This document shows, piece by piece, positions 23,311 to 34,153 of a stretch of DNA of 58,313 bases. Under the pieces are notes generated by a model. The model had not been told where the DNA came from and did not search any database. It worked only from the letters and a program-made list of their open reading frames with translations. This stretch comes from Nemertoderma westbladi. Lineage: Eukaryota > Xenacoelomorpha > Nemertodermatida > Nemertodermatidae. A program made the translations under genes and the position numbers. The stretch is taken from positions 1 to 58,313 of the forward strand of contig JAUCBJ010004126.1 of the NCBI GenBank assembly GCA_032718475.1, written 5' to 3'. Within the stretch, counting starts at the first letter, position 1. Each line of letters starts with the position of its first letter.

Positions 23311-23739
23311 GAACGGGATGTCTGACTCCTGCCAGTGGGTGTAAGTTATTCCAGAACGGGATGGCCGACTTCTGCCAGTGGGTGTGTAAGTTATTCCAGA
23401 ACGGGATGTCTGACTCCTGCCAGTGGGTGTAAGTTATTCCAGAACGGGATGGCCGACTCCTGCCAGTGGGTGTGTAAGTTATTCCAGAACGGGATGTCCG
23501 ACTCCTGCCAGTGGGTGTAAGTTATTCCAGAACGGGATGGCCGACTCCTGCCAGTGGGTGTGTAAGTTATTCCAGAACGGGATGACCGACTCCTGTCGGT
23601 GGGTGTGTAAGTTATTGCAGAACGGGATGGCCGACTCCTGTCGGTGGGTGTGTAAGTTATTCCAGAACGGGATGGCCGACTCCTGTCAGTAGGTGTGTAA
23701 GTTATTCCAGAACGGGATGGCCGACTCCTGTCAGTAGGT

Positions 23740-24630
23740 GTGTAAGTTATTCCAGAACGGGATGGCCGACTCCTGCCAGTGGGTGTGTAAGTTATTCCAG
23801 AACGCGATGTCCGACTCCTGTCAGTGGGTATGTAAGTTATTCCAGAACGGGATGGCCGACTCCTGTCAGTGGGTGTGTAAGTTATTCCAGAACGGGATGG
23901 CCGACTCCTGCCAGTGGGTGTGTAAGTTATTCCAGAACGGGATGTCCGACTCCTGCCAGTGGGTGTGTAAGTTATTCCAGAACGGGATGGCCGACTCCTG
24001 TCGGTGGGTGTGTAAGTTATTCCAGAATGGGATGGCCGACTCCTGCCAGTGGGTGTGTAAGTTATTCCAGAACGGGATGTCCGACTCCTGCCAGTGGGTG
24101 TGTAAGTTATTCCAGAACGGCATGGCCGACTCCTGCCAGTGGGTGTGTAAGTTATTCCAGAGCGGGATGGCCGACTCCTACCAGTGGGTGTGTAAGTTAT
24201 TCCAGAACGGGATGGCCGACTCCTGCCAGTGGGTGTGTAAGTTATTCCAGAACGGGATGGCCGACTCCTGTCGGTGGGTGTGTAAGTTATTCCAGAACGG
24301 GATGGCCGACTCTTGTCGGTGGGTGTGTAGGTTATTCCAGAACGGGGTGGCCGACTCCTGTCGGTGGGTGTGTAAGTTATTCCAGAACTTGATGGCCAAC
24401 TCCTGTCAGTGGCTGTGTAAGTTATTCCAGAACGGGATGGCCGACTCCTGTCAGTGGCTGTGTAAGTTATTCCAGAACGGGATGGCCGACTCCTGCCAGT
24501 GGGTGTGTAAAGTTATTCCAGAACGGGATGGCCGACTCCTGTCGGTGGGTGTGTAAGTTATTTCAGAACGGGATGGCCGACCCCTGTCAGTGCGTATGTA
24601 AGTTATTCCAGAACAGGATGGCCGACTCCT
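23740..24630. repeat. Higher-order repeat block, copied at 27162-28052
   Basis: Rare variants (AACGCGATG, AGAGCGGGA, the AACTTGATGGCCAAC unit and the 46-bp unit) occur in the same order in both blocks. The offset is exactly 3,422 bp at two checked markers (23801 to 27223; 24505 to 27927). That equals 76 units plus the two 46-bp units in between. Confidence 0.9.
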
Positions 24631-27600
24631 GCCAGTGCGTATGTAAGTTATTCCAGAACGGGATGGCCGACTCCTGCCAGTGGGTGTGTAAGTTATTCCA
24701 GAACGGGATGGCCGACTCCTGCCAGTGGGTGTGTAAGTTATACCAGAACGGGATGTCCGACTCCTGCCAGTGGGTGTGTAAGTTATTCCAGAACGGGTTG
24801 GCCGACTCCTGTCGGTGGGTGTGTAAGTTATTCCAGAACGGGATGGCCGAATCCTGCCAGTAGGTGTGTAAGTTATTCCAGAACGGGATGGCTGACTCCT
24901 GCCAGTGGGTGTGTAAGTTATTCCAGAACGGGATGGCCGACTCCTGTCGGTGGGTGTGTAAGTTATTCCAGAACGGGATGGCCGACTCCTGTCGGTGGGT
25001 GTGTAAGTTTTTCCAGAACGGGGTGGCCGAATCCTGTCGGTGGGTGTGTAAGTTATTCCAGAACGGGATGGCCGACTCCTGTCAGTGGCTGTGTAAGTTA
25101 TTCCAGAACGGGATGGCCGACTCCTGTCAGTGGCTGTGTAAGTTATTCCAGAACGGGATGGCCGACTCCTGCCAGTGGGGGTGTAAGTTATTCCAGAACG
25201 GGATGGCCGACTCCTGTTGGTGGGTGTGTAAGTTATTCCAGAACGGGATGGCCGACTCCTGCCAGTGGGTGTATAAGTTATTCCAGAACGGGATGGCCGA
25301 CTCCTGTCAGTGCGTATGTAAGTTATTCCAGAACGGGATGGCCGACTCCTGCCAGTGGGTGTGTAAGTTATTCCAGAACGGGATGTCCGACTCCTGTCAG
25401 TGGGTATGTAAGTTATTCCAGAACGGGATGGCCGACTCCTGTCAGTGGGTGTGTAAGTTATTCCAGAACGGGATGGCCGACTCCTGTCGGTGGGTGTGTA
25501 AGTTATTCCAGAACGGGATGGCCAACTCCTGTCAGTGGCTGTGTAAGTTATTCCAGAACGGGATGGCCGACTCCTGTCAGTGGCTGTGTAAGTTATTCCA
25601 GAACGGGATGGCCGACTCCTGCCAGTGGGTGTGTAAAGTTATTCCAGAACGGGATGGCCGACTCCTGTCGGTGGGTGTGTAAGTTATTCCAGAACGGGAT
25701 GGCCGACTCCTGCCAGTGGGTGTGTAAGTTATTCCAGAACGGGATGGCCGACTCCTGCCAGTGGGTGTGTAAGTTATTCCAGAACGGGATGGCCGACTCC
25801 TGCCAGTGGGTGTGTAAGTTATTCCAGAACGGGATGGCCGACTCCTGTCGGTGGGTGTGTAAGTTATTCCAGAACGGGATGGCCGACTCATGTCGGTGGG
25901 TGTGTAAGTTATTCCAGAACGGGGTGGCCGACTCCTGTCAGTGGCTGTGTAAGTTATTCCAGAACGGGATGGCCGACTCCTGTCAGTGGCTGTGTAAGTT
26001 ATTCCAGAACGGGATGGCCGACTCTTGTTGCTGGGTGTGTAAGTTATTCCAGAACGGGATGGCCGACCCCTGTCAGTGCGTATGTAAGTTATTCCAGAAC
26101 AGGATGGCCGACTCCAGCCAGTGGGTGTGTAAGTTATTCCAGAACGGGATGCCCGACTCCTGTCAGTGGGTATGTAAATTATTCCAGAATGGGATGGCCG
26201 ACTCCTGTCAGTGGGTGTGTAAGTTATTCCAGAACGGGATGGCCGACTCCTGCCAGTGGGTGTGTAAGTTATTCCAGAACGGGATGTCCGACTCCTGCCA
26301 GTGGGTGTGTAAGTTATTCCAGAACGGGATGGCCGATTCCTGCCAGTGGGTGTGTAAGTTATTCCAGAACGGGATGGCCGACTCCTGTCAGTAGCTGTGT
26401 AAGTTATTCCAGAACGGGATGGCCGACTCCTGTCGGTGGGTGTGTAAGTTATTCCAGAACGGGATGGCCGACTCCTGTCAGTATGTGTGTAAGTTATTCC
26501 AGAACGGGATGGCCGACTCCTGTCGGTGGGTGTGTAAGTTATTCAAGAACGGGATGGCCGACTCCTGCCAGTGGGTGTGTAAGTTATTCCAGAACGGGAT
26601 GTCCGACTCCTGCCAGTGGGTGTGTAAGTTATTCCAGAACGGGTTGGCCGACTCCAGTCGGTGGGTGTGTAAGTTATTCCAGAACGGGATGGCCGAATCC
26701 TGCCAGTAGGTGTGTAAGTTATTCCAGAACGGGATGGCTGACTCCTGCCAGTGGGTGTGTAAGTTATTCCAGAACGGGATAGCCGACTCCTGTCGGTGGG
26801 TGTGTAAGTTATTCCAGAACGGGATGGCCGACTCCTGTCGGTGGGTGTGTAAGTTTTTCCAGAACGGGGTGGCCGACTCCTGTCGGTGGGTGTGTAAGTT
26901 ATTCCAGAACGGGATGGCCGACTCCTGTCAGTGGCTGTGTAAGTTATTCCAGAACGGGATGGCCGACTCCTGTCAGTGGCTGTGTAAGTTATTCCAGAAC
27001 GGGATGGCCGACTCCTGCCAGTGGGGGTGTAAGTTATTCCAGAACGGGATGGCCGACTCCTGTTGGTGGGTGTGTAAGTTATTCCAGAACGGGATGGCCG
27101 ACTCCTGCCAGTGGGTGTATAAGATATTCCAGAACGGGATGGCCGACTCCTGTCAGTTCGTATGTAAGTTATTCCAGAACGGGATGGCCGACTCCTGCCA
27201 GTGGGTGTGTAAGTTATTCCAGAACGCGATGTCCGACTCCTGTCAGTGGGTATGTAAGTTATTCCAGAACGGGATGGCCGACTCCTGTCAGTGGGTGTGT
27301 AAGTTATTCCAGAACGGGATGGCCGACTCCTGCCAGTGGGTGTGTAAGTTATTCCAGAACGGGATGTCCGACTCCTGCCAGTGGGTGTGTAAGTTATTCC
27401 AGAACGGGATGGCCGACTCCTGTCGGTGGGTGTGTAAGTTATTCCAGAATGGGATGGCCGACTCCTGCCAGTGGGTGTGTAAGTTATTCCAGAACGGGAT
27501 GTCCGACTCCTGCCAGTGGGTGTGTAAGTTATTCCAGAACGGCATGGCCGACTCCTGCCAGTGGGTGTGTAAGTTATTCCAGAGCGGGATGGCCGACTCC

Positions 27601-29951
27601 TACCAGTGGGTGTGTAAGTTATTCCAGAACGGGATGGCCGACTCCTGCCAGTGGGTGTGTAAGTTATTCCAGAACGGGATGGCCGACTCCTGTCGGTGGG
27701 TGTGTAAGTTATTCCAGAACGGGATGGCCGACTCTTGTCGGTGGGTGTGTAGGTTATTCCAGAACGGGGTGGCCGACTCCTGTCGGTGGGTGTGTAAGTT
27801 ATTCCAGAACTTGATGGCCAACTCCTGTCAGTGGCTGTGTAAGTTATTCCAGAACGGGATGGCCGACTCCTGTCAGTGGCTGTGTAAGTTATTCCAGAAC
27901 GGGATGGCCGACTCCTGCCAGTGGGTGTGTAAAGTTATTCCAGAACGGGATGGCCGACTCCTGTCGGTGGGTGTGTAAGTTATTTCAGAACGGGATGGCC
28001 GACCCCTGTCAGTGCGTATGTAAGTTATTCCAGAACAGGATGGCCGACTCCTGCCAGTGGGTGTGTAAGTTATTCCAGAACGGGATGCCCGACTCCTGTC
28101 AGTGGGTATGTAAATTATTCCAGAATGGGATGGCCGACTCCTGTCAGTGGGTGTGTAAGTTATTCCAGAACGGGATGGCCGACTCCTGCCAGTGGGTGTG
28201 TAAGTTATTCCAGAACGGGATGTCCGACTCCTGCCAGTGGGTGTGTAAGTTATTCCAGAACGGGATGGCCGATTCCTGCCAGTGGGTGTGTAAGTTATTC
28301 CAGAACGGGATGGCCGACTCCTGTCAGTAGCTGTGTAAGTTATTCCAGAACGGGATGGCCGACTCCTGTCGGTGGGTGTGTAAGTTATTCCAGAACGGGA
28401 TGGCCGACTCCTGTCAGTAGGTGTGTAAGTTATTCCAGAACGGGATGGCCGACTCCTGTCGGTGGGTGTGTAAGTTATTCCAGAACGGGATGGCCGACTC
28501 CTGCCAGTGGGTGTGTAAGTTATACCAGAACGGGATGTCCGACTCCTGCCAGTGGGTGTGTAAGTTATTCCAGAACGGGTTGGCCGACTCCTGTCGGTGG
28601 GTGTGTAAGTTATTCCAGAACGGGATGGCCGAATCCTGCCAGTAGGTGTGTAAGTTATTCCAGAACGGGATGGCTGACTCCTGCCAGTGGGTGTGTAAGT
28701 TATTCCAGAACGGGATGGCCGACTCCTGTCGGTGGGTGTGTAAGTTATTCCAGAACGGGATGGCCGACTCCTGTCGGTGGGTGTGTAAGTTTTTCCAGAA
28801 CGGGGTGGCCGAATCCTGTCGGTGGGTGTGTAAGTTATTCCAGAACGGGATGGCCGACTCCTGTCAGTGGCTGTGTAAGTTATTCCAGAACGGGATGGCC
28901 GACTCCTGTCAGTGGCTGTGTAAGTTATTCCAGAACGGGATGGCCGACTCCTGCCAGTGGGGGTGTAAGTTATTCCAGAACGGGATGGCCGACTCCTGTT
29001 GGTGGGTGTGTAAGTTATTCCAGAACGGGATGGCCGACTCCTGCCAGTGGGTGTATAAGTTATTCCAGAACGGGATGGCCGACTCCTGTCAGTGCGTATG
29101 TAAGTTATTCCAGAACGGGATGGCCGACTCCTGCCAGTGGGTGTGTAAGTTATTCCAGAACGGGATGTCCGACTCCTGTCAGTGGGTATGTAAGTTATTC
29201 CAGAACGGGATGGCCGACTCCTGTCAGTGGGTGTGTAAGTTATTCCAGAACGGGATGGCCGACTCCTGCCAGTGGGTGTGTAAGTTATTCCAGAACGGGA
29301 TGTCCGACTCCTGCCAGTGGGTGTGTAAGTTATTCCAGAACGGGATGGCCGACTCCCGTCGGTGGGTGTGTAAGTTATTCCAGAACGGGATGGCCGACTC
29401 CTGCCAGTGGGTGTGTAAGTTATTCCAGAACGGAATGGCCGACTCCTGTCGGTGGGTGTGTAAGTTATTCCAGAACGGGATGGCCGACTCCTGTCGGTGG
29501 GTGTGTAAGTTATTCCAGAACGGGATGGCCGACTCCTGTCGGTGGGTGTGTAAGTTATTCCAGAACGGGATGGCCGACTCCATCCAGTGGGTGTGTAAGT
29601 TATTCCAGAACGGGATGGCCGACTCCTGTCGGTGGGTGTGTAAGTTATTCCAGAACGGGATGGCCGACTCCATCCAGTGGGTGTGTAAGTTATTCCAGAA
29701 CGGGATGGCCGACTCCTGTCGGTGGGTGTGTAAGTTATTCCAGAACGGGATGGCCGACTCCTGTCGGTGGGTGTGTAAGTTATTCCAGAACGGGACGGCC
29801 GACTCTTGTCAGTGGGTGTGTAAGTTATTCCAGAACGGGAGGGCCGACTCCTGTCAGTGGGTATGTAAGTGAGTTCTGTTGTTTCAGTTCACGTCAGGTC
29901 AGGTATTCTAGGTCACTGATCAAGAAAACTTGCCACCTCCATGCACCTCTT

Positions 29952-29974
29952 GGCACCTCCATAAAGGAGGTGCC
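29952..29974. repeat. Perfect 9-bp hairpin
   Basis: The arms GGCACCTCC and GGAGGTGCC flank an ATAAA loop, just after the 45-bp array and before a LINE fragment. There is no T tract, and the role is unknown. Confidence 0.7.
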
Positions 29975-30016
29975 ACCTGTAGCTGCATAGACCCTCTTAC
30001 TTCATTGGTTTATTAA

Positions 30017-30506
30017 CTTTATTGGTTACCTGTACGCCGCCGAATAAATTATAAAATAGCATCACTAACGTTTAAATGATTACACGGGCTGGCTCCGCAA
30101 TACTTATGCAATCTTCGTCCCATACATTCCAATCCGTGCATTGAGATCAGGCAGTGCTGGGCTACTTACTGTACCCCGGTACAGGATGGACCACTATGGT
30201 AAACATTCCTTTTCGGTTGCTGCACCAACTATCTGGAATTCGCTTCCACTATATGTGCGGAATGCCTCGACGGTCGAAACGTTTAACTCTCGTCTAAAAA
30301 CCCACCTGTTTCGATTGGATTATTCTACAGACTAATCTTTATTTTAATTTTTAATTTCACTGTTCCACAATTAAGTTTACTCAAAACTTATTTTTACTGT
30401 AAACTATATATATCTTTTTAAGATACTATAGTTGGTTTTTATCATTGCGCCCTGAACAACTGTTATAGGGCGCGTTATAAATAAATTATTATTATTATTA
30501 TTATTA
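30017..30506 (+). mobile_element. LINE 3' end, CR1/L2-like, with (ATT)n tail
   Basis: From 30017 one frame reads LYWLPVRRRINYKIASL ... LHGLAPQYL, the conserved pre-terminal block of CR1/L2-type ORF2. A frameshift near 30140 leads to AGLLTVPRYRMDHYG and SVAAPTIWNSLPLYVRN, the terminal block, which stops at 30335. A short 3' UTR ends with GGCGCGTTATAAAT and (ATT)n at about 30482-30506. All domains upstream are missing, so this is a dead 5'-truncated copy. Confidence 0.85.
30141..30335 (+). pseudogene. CR1/L2-like ORF2 C-terminal fragment
   Basis: The 64 open codons carry the WNSLP signature of CR1/L2 ORF2 C-termini. The fragment is in a different frame from the homologous codons at 30017-30140. 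Confidence 0.8.
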
Positions 30507-30584
30507 CTAGGGAAAATCTGGTCCTGTAACTAGGACCCCCTTCGTTCTGAAATAAGGACGCCCTTGATCCTGGATTAAGGACCC

Positions 30585-30861
30585 ATATAGTGTCCGAGTG
30601 GATACGGCGCCTGAACTGCTTACACGATAATGTTTGGTGGCGCAGGTTCGATTCCAACTAAAGGCAAATTTCGCCATATTTTGCACTGTTGTGTCCCTAG
30701 GCAAGACACTTTAGACATTAGTGCCTACGCCAACCCAGCGGTATAATGGGAACCTTGCTTTGCTGGGGTAATGATAATAAAAGCAAGCGCTTTGATAAGG
30801 TCGTAAGACCCCTAAAGGCGCCTTATAACAAATATAAGTACAATTATTATTATTTATTATA
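30585..30861 (+). mobile_element. tRNA-Ser-derived SINE
   Basis: The head has a Pol III A-box-like TGTCCGAGTGG at 30591-30601 and a perfect B box, GGTTCGATTCC, at 30645-30655. The class II layout and the GGCGCAGGTTCGA context match tRNA-Ser. A body of about 120 bp follows, with TTGTGTCCCTAGGCAAGACAC, a motif seen in several metazoan SINEs. The 3' end (GGCGCCTTATAACAAATA, then AATTATTATTATT) resembles the tail of the LINE at 30017-30506, so the SINE probably borrowed that type of LINE machinery. Confidence 0.8.
30591..30655 (+). promoter_or_regulatory. Internal Pol III promoter (A and B boxes) of the SINE
   Basis: The A-box-like TGTCCGAGTGG (30591-30601) and the consensus B box GGTTCGATTCC (30645-30655) are spaced as in a tRNA with a long variable arm. 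The expected effect is Pol III transcription towards higher coordinates. Confidence 0.7.
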
Positions 30862-31061
30862 CTATTTGGCCTGACCAGGCAGATGGTGATCTACCAATGG
30901 CTGGTCAGGAGCAGAGTGTTCTCATGTCCACTCTGAGTACACTTCACTGCGACCTGCACCTGGCAGCAGGGGTACAGGGCATGACCCAGCAGATAAGCTG
31001 CACAGCCAATGGTGGGGCATGTGCGCCAGAGTAGATATGGGTGATGGGCCTCGTATCTGGG

Positions 31062-31493
31062 AGACTGGTCAGACTGATGAGGTTCTGATTAAGGACATGG
31101 GGGCGGTTGGCGACTCGCCCTCGCGTCTGCAGATGATATTGGCAATGCAATGGTGGAATTGGTCTGTTGATGAATCCAACTGCACAGCACATGCAGCATT
31201 GGACAAAATAGGTCAAATCTCTAACCACATCATCCGTTGCCACTTCTCATGTTCTGGAAGACTGGCTAAGAAGTTTCCTAAGGTGGTTCTGATTGTGTGC
31301 TACTCTCCAACTAGTATTGCCCCTGTAGAGGAGTTTCTACCACAATCTACAAGCAGCTACTGATGGAGTGGATCAGAATGCATTCTTAACATTCCTATGA
31401 GACTTTAATGCAAGTCTGCATCAATCATCTACATCGCCCTGGGTCTATTGTAATAGTGTTAACCGAAATTCTGTCCATCTTCAGGATTTTATC
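31062..31493 (+). pseudogene. Partial duplicate of a LINE endonuclease segment
   Basis: This segment matches 31800-32222 in direct orientation with about 90% identity. Both start at CAGACTGATGAGGTTCTG and end near GTTAACCGAAATTCTGTCC. The coding frame around AHAALDKIGQISN and VVLIVCYSPTS is recognisable but broken by small indels and a stop in the GDFNA region. The stretch before it (30865-31061) has no feature I recognise. Confidence 0.7.
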
Positions 31494-31534
31494 ATGTCTC
31501 ACCCCCTACTGGAGAGAGATCGGCAAACAATTCT

Positions 31535-32309
31535 TTGAGTCCCTTTTCTGATGACCTTTCTGGCCCAAACCCTGGGTCACCAGGGAGGCCAGATTGTGAG
31601 GGGGGGAGGGATTCTGGAGTTGGAGGCTACTCTCATGTTCCACCCCGACCAACAAAGCCATTGGTGAATCTGAGGCAAGTCACTAGACTAGCCTCAGTAA
31701 ACACCCTAACACTCGGGTCCCCAATGCGACAAGTTGAGCTGACTGCCTTGGCAGATATGCTTTCTCTTAGTGCAGTGGGTGTTTAAGAGCACCGAATGCT
31801 GACTGGACAGACTGATGAGGTTCTGATTAAGGACATGGGGGGCGGTTGGCGACTCGCCCTTGCGTCAGCAGATGATAGTGGCAATGGTGGAATTGGTCTA
31901 TTGATGATTCCAACTGCACATGCAGCATTGGACAAAATAGACCAAATCTCTAACCGCATCATCCATTGCCACTTCTCATGTTCTGGAAGACTGGCTAAGA
32001 AGTTTCCTAAGGTGGTTCTGATTGTGTGCTACTCTCCAACTAGTGTTGCCCCTGTAGAGGAGGTGGAAAATTTCTACGAGAATCTACAAGCAGCTACTGA
32101 TGGAGTGGATCAGCATGCATTCTTAACATTCCTGGGAGACTTTAATGCAAGTCTGCATCAATCACCTACATCGCCCTGGGTCTATAGCAATAGTGTTAAC
32201 CGAAATTCTGTCCATCCAGGATTTTATCTCTGGAAATGGATTGTTTTCGGCTGGAACCCAGTTCAAGAAGCGAACTGGAAAGCTATGGACTCACAGTGGA
32301 CTCAGGACA
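31535..32309 (+). pseudogene. LINE APE-type endonuclease domain, broken
   Basis: A plus-strand frame contains RLASVNTLTLGSPMRQVEL, the N-terminal strand with an Asn where APE endonucleases start, then LSAVGV followed by a TAA at 31784-31786 where a Gln codon is expected, then EHRML. It continues in frame to VLIVCYSPTS, ENFYENLQ and FLGDFNASL, the GDFNA box of APE-type LINE endonucleases. A frameshift near 32215 leads to NGLFSAGTQFKKRTGKLWT, also part of the domain. Just before 32310 the sequence switches to an antisense RT fragment. This element class nicks target DNA. The copy is dead. Confidence 0.8.
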
Positions 32310-32446
32310 GCGGGGAGATTCTTTGACTTGATTCCCTCAATCAGTCTCCGTAGCACAAGTATCTGAGCTATTGTTATGATCTACTTGGTTGAAATCGACT
32401 TTGGCTCTAACGCATCAGTTTCTCTATGTGAGGTCTAATATGAAGT
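32310..32446 (-). pseudogene. LINE RT fragment in antisense orientation
   Basis: The plus-strand text here matches 40289-40418 closely, sharing CGGGGAGATTCTTTGACTT, AATCAGTCTCCGTAG and TTTCTCTATGTGAGG. At 40.3 kb it lies within the RT gene read on the minus strand. It is therefore a piece of the same LINE family's RT, but opposite in strand to the endonuclease piece it touches. Confidence 0.8.
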
Positions 32447-32761
32447 GTAAATTAAAATTTAAGCACCTTTTGATTGAAATTTGGCCAGGCAATCAATGCG
32501 CCGAAGTATGAGGATTTAAAGCGGCCCCCGCAAAACTATACTCCCCAGAGAAAACTGGTGCTCATTTATTTACCCTTTATATATGTAAAGCATTCAGTTG
32601 GGCATCTCTGTAAATAATAAATAAATAATAACAACAATAACAAAAATAATAAAAACTGACGGTTTCACACTTATTTTATTTTATATATGTTGTGAATCAA
32701 TATAATAATTATAATAACTGCCCTATACCAAACTACTTAAATGCGGTGATTGAAACCCAGT
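32447..32761. other. AT-rich spacer, no gene
   Basis: I see nothing functional here. It includes an AAT/AAC-rich low-complexity stretch at about 32611-32660. Confidence 0.6.
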
Positions 32762-33607
32762 ATGGCCTACAAAGTATGGACACTGAGCGAAAGTGTAGAC
32801 AAACTCTCACAGAGCCTAGGCTACACACTGAGCGAAAGTGTAGACAAACTCTCACAGAGCCTAGGCTACATCACGTTATTAAACTGGTTACATAGAATGT
32901 TTGAAATCCAGTATGGCCTACACACTGAGCGAAAGTGTAGACAAACTCTCACAGAGCCTAGGCTACACACTGAGCGAAAGTGTAGACAAACTCTCACAGA
33001 GCCTAGGCTACACACTGAGCGAAAGTGTAGACAAACTCTCACAGAGCCTAGGCTACACACTGAGCGAAAGTGTAGACAAACTCTCACAGAGCCTAGGCTA
33101 CACACTGAGCGAAAGTGTAGACAAACTCTCACAGAGCCTAGGCTACATCACGTTATTAAACTGGTTACATAGAATGTTTGAAATCCAGTATGGCCTACAC
33201 ACTGAGCGAAAGTGTAGACAAACTCTCACAGAGCCTAGGCTACACACTGAGCGAAAGTGTAGACAAACTCTCACAGAGCCTAGGCTACACACTGAGCGAA
33301 AGTGTAGACAAACTCTCACAGAGCCTAGGCTACATCACGTTATTAAACTGGTTACATAGAATGTTTGAAATCCAGTATGGCCTACACACTGAGCGAAAGT
33401 GTAGACAAACTCTCACAGAGCCTAGGCTACACACTGAGCGAAAGTGTAGACAAACTCTCACAGAGCCTAGGCTACACACTGAGCGAAAGTGTAGACAAAC
33501 TCTCACAGAGCCTAGGCTACACACTGAGCGAAAGTGTAGACAAACTCTCACAGAGCCTAGGCTACATCACGTTATTAAACTGGTTATATAGAATGTTTGA
33601 AATCCAT
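32762..33607. repeat. 45-bp minisatellite in blocks with a spacer of about 50 bp
   Basis: The 45-bp unit (CACTGAGCGAAAGTGTAGAC, then AAACTCTCACAG and AGCCTAGGCTACA) occurs in blocks of about 2, 5, 3 and 4 copies. The blocks are separated by a conserved spacer (TCACGTTATTAAACTGGTTA ... GAAATCCAGTATGGCC) at about 32870-32920, 33147-33198, 33333-33384 and 33565-33606. Each unit includes the palindrome AGCCTAGGCT and an ACACT/AGTGT hairpin pair. It is unrelated in sequence to the larger 45-bp array. The open frames (TLSESVDKLSQSLGY and others) follow from the unit length. Confidence 0.95.
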
Positions 33608-34130
33608 GTTTATGTACTAGATAAATGTAGGGCCTGTATGTACTAGATGAATAAAGGGCCTTCTCTCAGAAACATTTTAATAATGTAAATAGTCCTCAAT
33701 TCCGTAAGCGTTGTTGACAGAGAGAACAAGTAGATTTTCTTTTTATAGTTAAATTAATCTTTGTTTCCAGCCACGAAGTAATTGAACCACGGGACCTTTG
33801 GGTTAAACCCACGTTTCCTGAAGACGTTACCCAACTTTATCATTCTCCCTTCTAGCTTTTTCGGCTCAACGTGTTTTATCTGTCGAATTGTTTCTCTTTC
33901 ATATGTTTTATACTCACTGAAAATAGTAACATATATAGTAAATTAAAAACGAAATATATAAAAAAAACTAAATATATCTGAAATACAAAAATTTATTTAA
34001 TTAGGATTACACATAAAGATTTGCAGTTTGTTTCAGCCATCGTAATTAGGTTCCTTTATGTTTCTTACTGTAGTTACAAATACTATTACTACTACTAGGT
34101 CGAGCTACTAGATTTTTTTTTTTTTTTTTT
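33608..34130. other. Intergenic, AT-rich, ending in T18
   Basis: I see no gene. A TACTACTAC microsatellite (about 34081-34097) and an 18-T run (34113-34130) lie immediately before the LINE ORF1. They could be the 5' edge of that LINE or the tail of another insertion. Confidence 0.5.
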
Positions 34131-34153
34131 GCTGTATTTTGATCTGTTTTACA

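Larger units (their letters stand above)
18443..29870. repeat. 45-bp minisatellite array, about 254 copies, with higher-order structure
   Basis: The unit is GTGTGTAAGTTATTCCAGAA followed by a CGGGATGGCCGACTCCTG core and a C/TCRGTGG end, 45 bp. Length variants are rare: 43-bp units that lack one GT (from about 18760 to 19430 and at 23340-23520) and four 46-bp units with an extra A (20325, 24505, 25631, 27927). Variants recur in the same order at fixed offsets, which shows large internal duplications. Every unit carries GTAAGT and TTCCAGAA. The unit length is a multiple of three and lacks stops in several frames, so long ORFs occur on both strands (for example VCKLFQNGMADSCRW repeats). I regard these as by-products. 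Confidence 0.97.

Noticed and set aside
18446-29990. Many long ORFs on both strands across the 45-bp array
   Set aside because: The 45-bp unit is a multiple of three and stop-free in several frames. The frames end wherever a 43- or 46-bp unit or a stop-making variant occurs.
30585-30661. Functional tRNA-Ser gene
   Set aside because: The A and B boxes are good, but the acceptor stem is not preserved and the sequence continues into a SINE body and ATT tail.
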